NCBI RefSeq assembly: GCF_041687175.1
Contig: NZ_JAWLCK010000130.1
Span: forward strand, 1 to 6,962
Source: Lutispora sp041687175
Lineage (GTDB): Bacteria > Bacillota > Clostridia > Lutisporales > Lutisporaceae
DNA length: 6,962 nt
Direction of reading: 5' to 3'
Both the position numbers and the translations under genes were made by a program. Under the pieces are notes generated by a model, which saw nothing but the letters and a program-made list of their open reading frames with translations, made no database searches and was not told the DNA's origin. Below are positions 1 through 5,721 of this stretch, in pieces; position 1 is the stretch's first letter, and each line of letters opens with the position of its first letter.

Positions 1-23
1 ACAAAAAAATAAACAGGTTCAAA

Positions 24-46
24 AAGTCACTCAACTTCGATGACTT
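24..46 (-). terminator. weak hairpin, possible terminator after the 128-859 gene
   Basis: AAGTCA (24-29) and TGACTT (41-46) form a 6-bp stem with an 11-nt loop. Read on the minus strand, the stem is followed by a short T run (23-21). It lies about 80 nt beyond the stop codon of the lipoprotein gene. The stem is AT-rich and the T tract is short, so termination is plausible but unproven. The rest of 1-127 shows no gene on either strand. Confidence 0.3.
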
Positions 47-127
47 CATTTGCTAGCCGGGGGATTCATTTTACACATAATTTTGGACTTGATCTTATCT
101 TCCCCATCCTTATATTTTACTTTACTA

Positions 128-859
128 CTACTGTAATTCAATTATTGCTCTTATTGCATATGAGTCATTTACCTTTTCAAAAATTATCCAATATCCATAA
201 AATTTTTCAAGTGTATTTTCATTTATTTCGCTAAATGAAAACGCAAAATAATTATTTGATAAACTAAAAATCTGTGGAATATATTCATTGTTTTTCAGAA
301 TAAGTTCTTGGCATCCCTTAATAATATCGGACAATTGATTTTGTATAACACTTTCATCCTTCTCTAACCAGTCAATATTGAGTAATGCGTTATTTGTAAT
401 TTCATAGTCATTGAAATAAATTTCTTTAACTTCTGTACTAAACGTACCACCACTCAAACTAATGCCTGCCTTACCACTTTGAGAGCTTACTAAAAACATG
501 TCTTCCCTAACATCATTTTTATAAACAAGTATTGCGTTATTTTCGTCTCTTCCATCGTCAAAGTAACTTATTGAATATACACCATATGCATCAATAAACT
601 CTTGAAAGCCTTTCGAATTTTCTTCATAAATATAGTCATTAAGGCGTATTATGAATTCACTTAAGGACTCCTCTTGACTAACATAGCTGCTTTCTTGATG
701 TTCACCCTCTTCATCAGCAATATCTATGGGGCTTTCAGTATTTTTCACTTCATTAACCTGACTGCTAGAATTATTACTTTCGCTGTTTAAATCATTATTA
801 TTGCAAGCAGAAACTAATAAAATCATTGCAATAATTATATATAATTTCACTTGTTGCAT
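128..859 (-). CDS. putative lipoprotein of unknown family (243 aa)
   Basis: The product is a predicted exported lipoprotein, expected on the outer face of the cytoplasmic membrane. Residues 1-18 form a signal peptide: a short N-terminus with one lysine, then a hydrophobic core. It ends in lipobox LVSAC, making Cys19 the likely lipidated residue. Residues 20-65 are a flexible tether rich in Asn, Ser and Glu. Residues 66-243 look like a folded domain of alternating hydrophobic and polar stretches, with aromatic-rich segments near 93-101 and 203-226. I do not recognise the family and see no catalytic motif. I chose the ATG at 857-859 because GGGAGG lies 5 nt upstream. An in-frame ATG 12 codons earlier (895) has no ribosome binding site and would put charged residues before the signal peptide. 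The stop is TAG. The gene is the last in a run of co-oriented lipoprotein genes and is separated from the previous one by about 130 nt, so it may have its own promoter. Confidence 0.85.
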   Translation of the reverse strand: MQQVKLYIIIAMILLVSACNNNDLNSESNNSSSQVNEVKNTESPIDIADEEGEHQESSYVSQEESLSEFIIRLNDYIYEENSKGFQEFIDAYGVYSISYFDDGRDENNAILVYKNDVREDMFLVSSQSGKAGISLSGGTFSTEVKEIYFNDYEITNNALLNIDWLEKDESVIQNQLSDIIKGCQELILKNNEYIPQIFSLSNNYFAFSFSEINENTLEKFYGYWIIFEKVNDSYAIRAIIELQ

Positions 860-864
860 AAAAT

Positions 865-870
865 CCTCCC
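865..870 (-). promoter_or_regulatory. Shine-Dalgarno site fixing the start at 859
   Basis: On the minus strand, GGGAGG lies 5 nt before the ATG at 857-859. It decides between two in-frame ATGs (859 and 895) in favour of the one directly preceding the lipoprotein signal peptide. Confidence 0.75.
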
Positions 871-901
871 TCTTATTGCAAGTTGGGATAAGCATTCAAT
901 G

Positions 902-928
902 ATTATCAAGCGTTATAAGTATTGACAA
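902..928 (-). promoter_or_regulatory. possible promoter for the 128-859 lipoprotein
   Basis: On the minus strand, TTGTCA (923-928) resembles a -35 box. GATAAT (902-907), five of six matches to TATAAT, follows after 15 nt. The spacing is shorter than the usual 17 nt. The expected transcription start would lie about 35 nt upstream of the ATG, which suits the gene. AT-rich DNA yields such matches by chance. Confidence 0.25.
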
Positions 929-950
929 ACAGCATCAATATTCATTAGTG

Positions 951-974
951 AAAAAATTGAACCAATATCGTTCA
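951..974 (-). terminator. possible rho-independent terminator after the 988-2061 gene
   Basis: Read on the minus strand, TGAAC (974-970) and GTTCA (962-958) pair around a 7-nt loop. They are followed, after one A, by six T (956-951). The hairpin lies just past the stop codon of the 357-aa lipoprotein gene, in the right orientation and position to end its transcript. The stem is only 5 bp, so strength is uncertain. Confidence 0.4.
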
Positions 975-987
975 GTCAAGTATAGGT

Positions 988-2061
988 TTAATTTATTTCA
1001 TAAAGCTCTTCTGATTCCTTTACCAAAGTATTTCCTTCCCAAATAAGTTTTTGGATAATACCTGATTGTGCATCTTTTTTCTGCCAATTTAACAAGTAAC
1101 CATCATAAACTTCAAAATATGAAAGTATTTCATCATACTTTACTTTAGTGAATCCGTTTGTAAGATTATCCCAAACATACAGTTTATAATTATTATTCAT
1201 AGTACCAGAGATCTCCAAAAATCGAACATCTACATAACCATCCATATTGACATCTATAAATTTAACAACATCATGAAAATCTGATGAACGTGTAGATAAC
1301 GTCAGCAAATTTTCCCCCTTCTCATTATTTAGAACAAACTTAAATTGATATTCTTTGTCAAGACTCAATTCTGCATAGTACTTTGTTTCATCTTTACCTT
1401 GAATAATTTCGTATTTTACCTTGTTATAATCAGATAAGATAGTTTCTTTAACATAAGCTGTAAAAGAGTTCGTACATTCTATTTGATGATTATTAATTTC
1501 ATAGTTTGCTTTCTGACGATTTTCGAATAACATATGTTTGAGTTTGTTATAATCTGATTCAATTAAATACCAGGTATCATTGTAGCAAACAATATATTTT
1601 GTCATACCTTGTCCCGTTACACTATACAAATCGGTGATGCCAGAAACATCTTTTATATCAGTATAAATACTTATAGTCTCGTAAGCTTGAAACATATTGC
1701 TTAAATACTCTACAGTACTATCGTTATTGTTAAAATTTTGTTTTTCGATTTCTTTAATAATTATGGTCATTTGAGTTTTCGGACGAACTTTTCCCTCATC
1801 AATTTCCAACTTAAATGTTACCTCATTATCACTTCTGATATAAGAAACTATATGATATAAGTCTAGTCCAAAAGACAGTTTACCATATTGTATCTCCTTA
1901 TGAGTTTCATCTTGATATGTTTCAATATTGTATGAGCTATTAGATTGACCTTGTTGTTCTATTGTTTCAATTGATGTATCAAGTTGCTTTTGTGTTGTTA
2001 TATCATTACAACCAACTAATATTAATAGAAATATAATAATTATTAATACTATTCTTTTCAT
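988..2061 (-). CDS. putative lipoprotein with C-terminal calcium-loop-like motif (357 aa)
   Basis: The product is a predicted surface lipoprotein. Residues 1-17 are a signal peptide (MKR, then an Ile/Leu-rich core) ending in lipobox LVGC, with Cys18 as the lipidation site. A Gln/Ser/Thr-rich tether runs to about residue 50. Residues 55-180 form a beta-rich region of unknown family. In residues 235-345, DVNMDGYVD (270-278) matches the D-x-N-x-D-G-x-x-D calcium-binding loop of FG-GAP/VCBS-type repeats. It is followed by a KLYVWDN strand, reminiscent of lipoproteins annotated as XAC2610-related; that assignment is a tentative family inference. No catalytic residues are visible. The ATG at 2059-2061 is preceded by AGGT 7 nt upstream and GGAG 14 nt upstream, a weaker site than those of the neighbours. 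The stop is TAA. The gene follows the DUF4163-like lipoprotein after 137 nt that contain a long inverted repeat and a possible promoter. Its role is unknown; binding of extracellular ligands or surface partners is possible. Confidence 0.88.
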   Translation of the reverse strand: MKRIVLIIIIFLLILVGCNDITTQKQLDTSIETIEQQGQSNSSYNIETYQDETHKEIQYGKLSFGLDLYHIVSYIRSDNEVTFKLEIDEGKVRPKTQMTIIIKEIEKQNFNNNDSTVEYLSNMFQAYETISIYTDIKDVSGITDLYSVTGQGMTKYIVCYNDTWYLIESDYNKLKHMLFENRQKANYEINNHQIECTNSFTAYVKETILSDYNKVKYEIIQGKDETKYYAELSLDKEYQFKFVLNNEKGENLLTLSTRSSDFHDVVKFIDVNMDGYVDVRFLEISGTMNNNYKLYVWDNLTNGFTKVKYDEILSYFEVYDGYLLNWQKKDAQSGIIQKLIWEGNTLVKESEELYEIN

Positions 2062-2100
2062 ATTTTATACCTATTCTCCATATATTGGTGTAAAGTGATT

Positions 2101-2129
2101 TTTAAAAAGTTAGGTTATCGCTTGTACAA
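2101..2129 (-). promoter_or_regulatory. possible promoter for the 988-2061 lipoprotein
   Basis: On the minus strand, TTGTAC (2124-2129) and TTTAAA (2101-2106) are separated by exactly 17 nt. They match four of six positions of each sigma-A consensus box. A transcript from here would have a 5' leader of roughly 30 nt. The site lies inside the inverted repeat at 2105-2154, so readthrough structure and promoter may overlap. Confidence 0.3.
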
Positions 2130-2154
2130 CCTCTATTAAATTAATCTAACTTTT
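2105..2154. repeat. 9-bp inverted repeat with nested hairpin, terminator-like
   Basis: AAAAGTTAG (2105-2113) is the exact reverse complement of CTAACTTTT (2146-2154), with a 32-nt loop. A second short pair, AGGTT (2112-2116) and AACCT (2128-2132), can form inside, partly sharing bases. The palindrome TTGTACAA (2122-2129) sits in the loop. The repeat lies between the stop of the DUF4163-like gene and the next gene, where a terminator is expected. The stem is AT-rich and long-looped, so it could equally be an operator-like site or chance. Confidence 0.4.
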
Positions 2155-2202
2155 CCCTAACCTCAGGATCAAAAAAACCGATGTTATTTTTAGTTTTTTC
2201 AT
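2146..2202 (-). pseudogene. 18-codon stub resembling a lipoprotein signal peptide
   Basis: The ATG at 2200-2202 overlaps the TGA stop of the preceding gene in the ATGA arrangement typical of translational coupling. The 18-aa frame starts MKKLKITSVFLIL and ends RLGKS, then TAG. A Lys-rich start followed by a hydrophobic core is how every intact lipoprotein here begins, but this frame stops before any lipobox. No strong ribosome binding site is present inside the end of the upstream gene. The likely reading is the leftover start of a deleted lipoprotein gene that once followed the DUF4163-like gene. A chance frame cannot be excluded at this length. Confidence 0.35.
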
Positions 2203-3056
2203 TCATTCTGATAATGCAATAAACCTTGCCATATTTCATTTTCAGTTTTTATATTTTCTCTAATATTTTGGTACTTAATTTCAAATTCTGCATGATCACC
2301 AATAGCATGTCCAACACTTATAGAAATTCCCAAAGAATTGGTCGTTAAATAGCTAAATACGTCAGATTGTTTCTCCGTACCAATATTGTCTAAAGAATCT
2401 GCTTCCTTAAAATATTCTTGAACTTCTTCGCTAGTAAAATATTCTAATGCCTCGCTTTGTTCTGGCCACATTGATTTAAATTCCTCGTTTAAAAATTTCT
2501 GAGCAAAATTCTTATCAATTTCCACAATATCTTTTAGCCTTAATCTTTCTCCTGTCATGATGTTAATATTAGTAGTGAAAAACAGATTGTTTGGATGCGC
2601 TGCATTACTAACACTACCAACTCCTGAGTACTGAACACTTAAAATATTTGGATTCTTTAAGGTAACTTTGTAATCGATACTTAATTCCACTGAACCATAT
2701 GGATTTTCATAATAATTTATTACTTTTATAGCCTCATTCTTTAAAGTTCTATTAATCTTTTTCTGCTTTTCATTATCACTTAATCCTGATATCTGCGGAT
2801 ATTTTATATTGCATTTAAATTTATCATCATTTTTCGAGTAATTTAATTCATTTATAATATAATTATTATCATTATTACCTAGTTTTTGTTGATTATTAGG
2901 ATTATTCTCGTTTTCATGTTTTTCTACTATAGGATCAACCATGAGTGTCTCAGCCTCATTCTTTGTTGAAAGCGACCTGTTTTCACTTTTATTGCATGCT
3001 ACTAAACTCAAAGTAAGCAAAATTAATAATGTTACTATAATTCCATTCTTTAACAT
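2199..3056 (-). CDS. putative lipoprotein with DUF4163/DUF3298-like (PdaC/RsiV-type) domain (285 aa)
   Basis: The product is a predicted exported lipoprotein. Residues 1-20 are a signal peptide ending in lipobox LVAC, with Cys21 lipidated. Residues 22-65 are an Asn/Glu-rich linker. From about 75 to 150 the pattern YPQISGLSD, a helix of Lys/Asn residues, a YKVTLKNPNILSVQ strand and YSGVG...AHPNN resembles DUF4163. From about 155 to 265, the segment TNINIMTGERLRLKDI, a long acidic helix, and ISVGHAIGDHAEFEIKY (246-262) resemble DUF3298. This pair is found in the Bacillus PdaC deacetylase N-terminus and in RsiV, the lysozyme-sensing anti-sigma factor. There is no PdaC-like polysaccharide deacetylase domain and no RsiV-like cytoplasmic sigma-binding part, so this is a stand-alone extracellular domain. 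AGAGG lies 9 nt before the ATG at 3054-3056, supporting the start. The TGA stop overlaps the ATG of a signal-peptide stub. The function is not established; binding of cell-wall glycan or of a lysozyme-like protein is an inference from the family. Confidence 0.85.
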   Translation of the reverse strand: MLKNGIIVTLLILLTLSLVACNKSENRSLSTKNEAETLMVDPIVEKHENENNPNNQQKLGNNDNNYIINELNYSKNDDKFKCNIKYPQISGLSDNEKQKKINRTLKNEAIKVINYYENPYGSVELSIDYKVTLKNPNILSVQYSGVGSVSNAAHPNNLFFTTNINIMTGERLRLKDIVEIDKNFAQKFLNEEFKSMWPEQSEALEYFTSEEVQEYFKEADSLDNIGTEKQSDVFSYLTTNSLGISISVGHAIGDHAEFEIKYQNIRENIKTENEIWQGLLHYQNE

Positions 3057-3125
3057 TTCTTTTATCCTCTCTTAAAATATTGATATCTTAACAGTTTGAG
3101 CCGTCGGCGTGTGATAGTAGCCATT

Positions 3126-3356
3126 TTAACTATTGAGCTTGTCCGGTCTTTCGAACTGAAGATAATTATTGTTTTCTTTTTTCATGATGAGTTTTAGCTT
3201 TTCGTTTGAGAACACCTTACACAAAATAATTTAAGTCAACTTTCTATGAACTCCACTGTTAAATTCATATATCCCATCTTTTGCTGTTGCAATAGAATTG
3301 TCGTTTAGATTATCCGGAAGGGTACTGATATAATCCGGCGGGGACACACCATAAAA
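3126..3356 (-). pseudogene. possible decayed gene remnant with in-frame stop
   Basis: This 316-nt gap between two lipoprotein genes is not empty. On the minus strand one frame runs 41 codons (3356-3234), meets a TAA (3231-3233), and continues 34 more codons to a TAA at 3126-3128. The first part reads like protein: GVSPPDYISTLPDN, then TAKDGIYEFNSG. The second contains KLIMKKENNNYLQFERPDK. An ATG at 3358-3360 is one base out of frame with it; deleting one T from the T4 run after it would give MIYGVSPPD. No ribosome binding site precedes it. I do not recognise a family. It may be the relic of a gene downstream of the 312-aa lipoprotein. In AT-rich DNA, frames this short can be chance. Confidence 0.35.
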
Positions 3357-3372
3357 TCATAGTAGATTATAT

Positions 3373-4311
3373 TTATTCTGCATCAAGTCTGCTACTATAA
3401 AACAACCCATCATCCGTTTGAAGGAAAACCCTCTCAATATGTTCAATGTCGGGATCATTAAAAGCAGTAATTATCACTACGTCTTTTAATCCGTCCTCGT
3501 TTATGTCCATTATTGAAGTTTCTATAATTTCAGAACCAGTTTGAAATGATGCTTTAAACTCATAAAGAATGTCATCATGCTCATTTGTTATATAGGCTAC
3601 TGGATGTACCTTATTACTACCATCGGATTCTCCCGCTACAAAATTAACATTTCCCCAAGAATTTAAATCTACTGTAAAAGATAGATCCTCAAATTGAGTA
3701 AAACTTTCTATATCTTCAAGATTGTATGGTCTAAACAGAAAGATTCCATCAAGGGATAAGTCATTATAATGTTCTTCTTTATCCGTATACTTTATCGTCG
3801 CTTCTATCTCGTCGTTTTTATTAAAGACTAATGTAACATGTCCTTTGTTTCCTGCTTTATCACTAAAGTAACATTCAGCTATCCCATTTTTAATTGTTCC
3901 ATTTAAAACCCCTAAATATTTTGAAGGTTTAAGTGAATAGTAATAAAAATCAGGCATAGCTATTGTTCTTGTTGAGAACTTTCCTTCTATTTTTCCATCT
4001 TTAATTTTAGAAATGAAAAAAGAAGAATATTCATATGTACCGCCATTCCAACTTATTACAACCCATATCTTTTTAAGGTACTGACTATAGTCGATTGTAA
4101 CCATACCACCTTTTGATGTCGGATCACTAGTTTTGATTTGCACTGCATCCGCAGGCGGCTGAGCCGTACCCGAAATGCTTTTCCCATTTACCTCAGTAAT
4201 TTCAGAAGGCTGATTTTCAGTAATAACAGCCTTATCTTTATAATTGGTACACCCAACTAATCCAACACAAATTATTATACTTAATATAATGGGTAAACCT
4301 ATTTTAATCAT
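3373..4311 (-). CDS. putative lipoprotein with C-terminal calcium-loop-like motif (312 aa)
   Basis: The product is a predicted exported lipoprotein. Residues 1-20 are a signal peptide ending in lipobox LVGC, with Cys21 lipidated. A linker containing QPPADA runs to about residue 66. Residues 68-195 form a beta-rich domain with many aromatic residues (WVVISWNGGTYEYSS at 83-97, DFYYYSLKPS at 121-130) of unknown family. In the C-terminal part, DINEDGLKD (269-277) matches the D-x-N-x-D-G-x-x-D calcium loop of FG-GAP/VCBS-type repeats, and the following strands (VVIITAF, RVFLQTDDGLFY) fit that fold. The same motif occurs in the 357-aa lipoprotein at 988-2061, although the rest of the two proteins does not align by eye. 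AGGAG lies 7 nt before the ATG at 4309-4311. The gene starts 33 nt after the stop codon of the frameshifted lysozyme reading frame (4345-4347), so the two may once have formed one transcript. No enzymatic motif is seen. Confidence 0.87.
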   Translation of the reverse strand: MIKIGLPIILSIIICVGLVGCTNYKDKAVITENQPSEITEVNGKSISGTAQPPADAVQIKTSDPTSKGGMVTIDYSQYLKKIWVVISWNGGTYEYSSFFISKIKDGKIEGKFSTRTIAMPDFYYYSLKPSKYLGVLNGTIKNGIAECYFSDKAGNKGHVTLVFNKNDEIEATIKYTDKEEHYNDLSLDGIFLFRPYNLEDIESFTQFEDLSFTVDLNSWGNVNFVAGESDGSNKVHPVAYITNEHDDILYEFKASFQTGSEIIETSIMDINEDGLKDVVIITAFNDPDIEHIERVFLQTDDGLFYSSRLDAE

Positions 4312-4344
4312 TAAACTTCTCCTGTTTATTAGGCGTTTTTATTA

Positions 4345-4950
4345 TTATTCACTAAAGTATTCATACCACATTTCTGCATATTCAATCCTATTTTGTCGTC
4401 TTTTCTCATCGTCAGCAGATCTTTCATGTGATCCATGAAATACCAACGCTAGTTGACACAATATATTCATCATAAGTCATCTTATACGGAGAATCATAAT
4501 TAGTTGTTGCAAACCATTGACGACAGTCCGATGGAGTAGATGTCTGGCTACTCCATATCAAAAATTCCAGTTGTAAATCCATAAGTTGTTTTGGGTCATT
4601 TTGTGCCATCCCGTTAGCATTATTAACATTAAGCTCTGCCCAATCAAGGAATTTTGTTGTATCATCCCATTGAACTTGACCATATCCTAACTTTGTATTA
4701 TTTAAATCCTGCCACACTCCAGGGTTCAACTGACTTTCTTGCTGAATATTCCCAAGCAAACCAGCTATAGCATTCTTCGACCAACCTTCATCAATTAAAT
4801 AATCATAAATATATTGAGCATTTGCTTTCTGTTGTTCATCAGTCAAACGAGTTGAATCCGTTGAGGCAAGAGCATGTACTACTCCATTTTCACTCGTCCC
4901 TCAGGTTGTAAACTTAAACTATCCTTTTTAAAAGGAGTATATTTTTTACT
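4345..4950 (-). pseudogene. phage tail-tip lysozyme-like gene, frameshifted and 5'-truncated
   Basis: The longest frame (4424-4900) encodes a muralytic domain of the phage tail lysozyme type (Phage_lysozyme2-like). In order it shows AQYIYDYLIDEGWSKNAIAG, then GNIQQESQLNPG with a probable catalytic Glu, then GYGQVQWDD, then the LEFLIW helix. In that family the enzyme cleaves peptidoglycan glycan strands. Translation could begin only at a TTG (4844-4846) without a ribosome binding site, but coding-like sequence (VVHALASTDSTRLTDEQQ) continues upstream to a TGA at 4901-4903. A second frame upstream (YTPFKKDSLSLQPEG) joins it if one base is restored near 4897-4900. At the other end the frame drifts into a premature TGA (4424-4426). 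The neighbouring frame carries the expected C-terminus (HERSADDE, then RIEYAEMWYEYFSE) and ends at 4345-4347 in triple TAA. The gene is therefore broken at both ends, unless the shifts are sequencing errors. The 5' part is lost next to the IS110 remnant. Confidence 0.82.
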
Positions 4951-5721
4951 ACCTACCCCGCCTTTTTTTCATGGTGGGCGGCATTGAATAAACTAGCCTT
5001 CTCATAATATAGACTAAAGCTTGCCCTTTGGTCTTTCCTTCTTTTATCTTTCTTTGGTAATAGTCATGGAATACAGGATTTCTAGGTATCTTACTGCCTT
5101 TAGAAACCTGCACCTGCTGTACGGCTAGGAAGTAGAATAAGCCATGTAAGGTTCTATTCCCTTGCTCACTCTTTTTATCCTTCCCCTTGCCGCCCGAACT
5201 AAAATGAACGGGTGCTATTCCTGCAAATCTTGCTAGTTTATCGGGGTTTGGAAATCTTGTAATATCTCCGATCTCTGCTACTACGGCAGAGGAAGTAACA
5301 AGGTCAATACCAGGCATAGTGTCTAGCTTGTAGTCTAACTTATCCATTAGTACTCTTAATTCTTCTTCTAAATAGGCAATTCCCTGCTTTTTAAATTGAA
5401 TATCTCTTACGATACTTTGCACAAGAAAATCTCTATGGTCTTGGTATTCTCTTTTGGTATCCCCATCAGCAGTAATAAGGGATAGTATCCCTTTCGCTTT
5501 TCTTTTAGATACTGCATTGTTACTTGCTTCAAGAAGAAAAGCTGTTAATTCACTTAGAGTAACACCTTTTAATGTTTGAGGGGCGGGGTATTGTTTAAAA
5601 AAAGCTAAAGCAGTCTTACCATCTATTTCACTAAAGAATTTCTTATAACTAGGATAGTGATAGCTTAACTGCATGTGTAGCTGATTCTTTAATGGAGTTA
5701 ATCTTTTACTAGAGCATTACA
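4949..5721 (-). pseudogene. IS110-family transposase, N-terminally truncated
   Basis: The open part (4949-5674, 241 aa from ATG 5672-5674) is the C-terminal portion of an IS110-family transposase. It has a central coiled helical region (about 75-115), then MPGIDLVTSSAVVAEIGD (120-137), RFPNPDKLARFAGIAPV and SSGGKGKDKKSEQGNRTLHG (159-178), with Ser160 the likely catalytic serine of the Tnp domain. It ends with the NPVFHDYYQRKIKEGKTKGQ helix. Full-length members are roughly 400 aa and begin with a RuvC-like DEDD domain, which is absent. Homologous sequence extends upstream of the ATG: LTPLKNQLH in the same frame back to a TAA at 5717-5719, and CNALVKD in another frame (5701-5721). Together these restore the usual LVKDR-L-PLKNQL pattern after one frameshift. 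No ribosome binding site precedes the ATG. The element should be unable to transpose. It abuts the truncated lysozyme gene and probably caused, or accompanied, its 5' loss. IS110 elements make no inverted repeats or target duplications, so its exact ends are not visible. Confidence 0.9.

Noticed and set aside
40..234. 64-codon plus-strand frame at the left edge
   Set aside because: It lies largely antisense to the end of the 128-859 lipoprotein gene, has no ribosome binding site, and its composition is a mirror of AT-rich coding DNA.
860..895. N-terminal extension of the 128-859 gene to an upstream ATG
   Set aside because: The extension lacks a ribosome binding site, whereas GGGAGG lies correctly before the internal ATG that opens a textbook lipoprotein signal peptide.
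4327..4425. Short minus-strand frame starting MKDLLTMRKDDK
   Set aside because: It overlaps the better-supported shifted lysozyme C-terminal frame, has no ribosome binding site and no protein-like features.
4244..4438. 64-codon plus-strand frame
   Set aside because: It is antisense to the signal peptide of the 312-aa lipoprotein and to the lysozyme tail; the hydrophobic look comes from reading the complement of those regions.
4424..4846. Intact lysozyme gene starting at TTG
   Set aside because: Coding-like sequence continues upstream of the TTG, the C-terminus lies in another frame, and no ribosome binding site is present.
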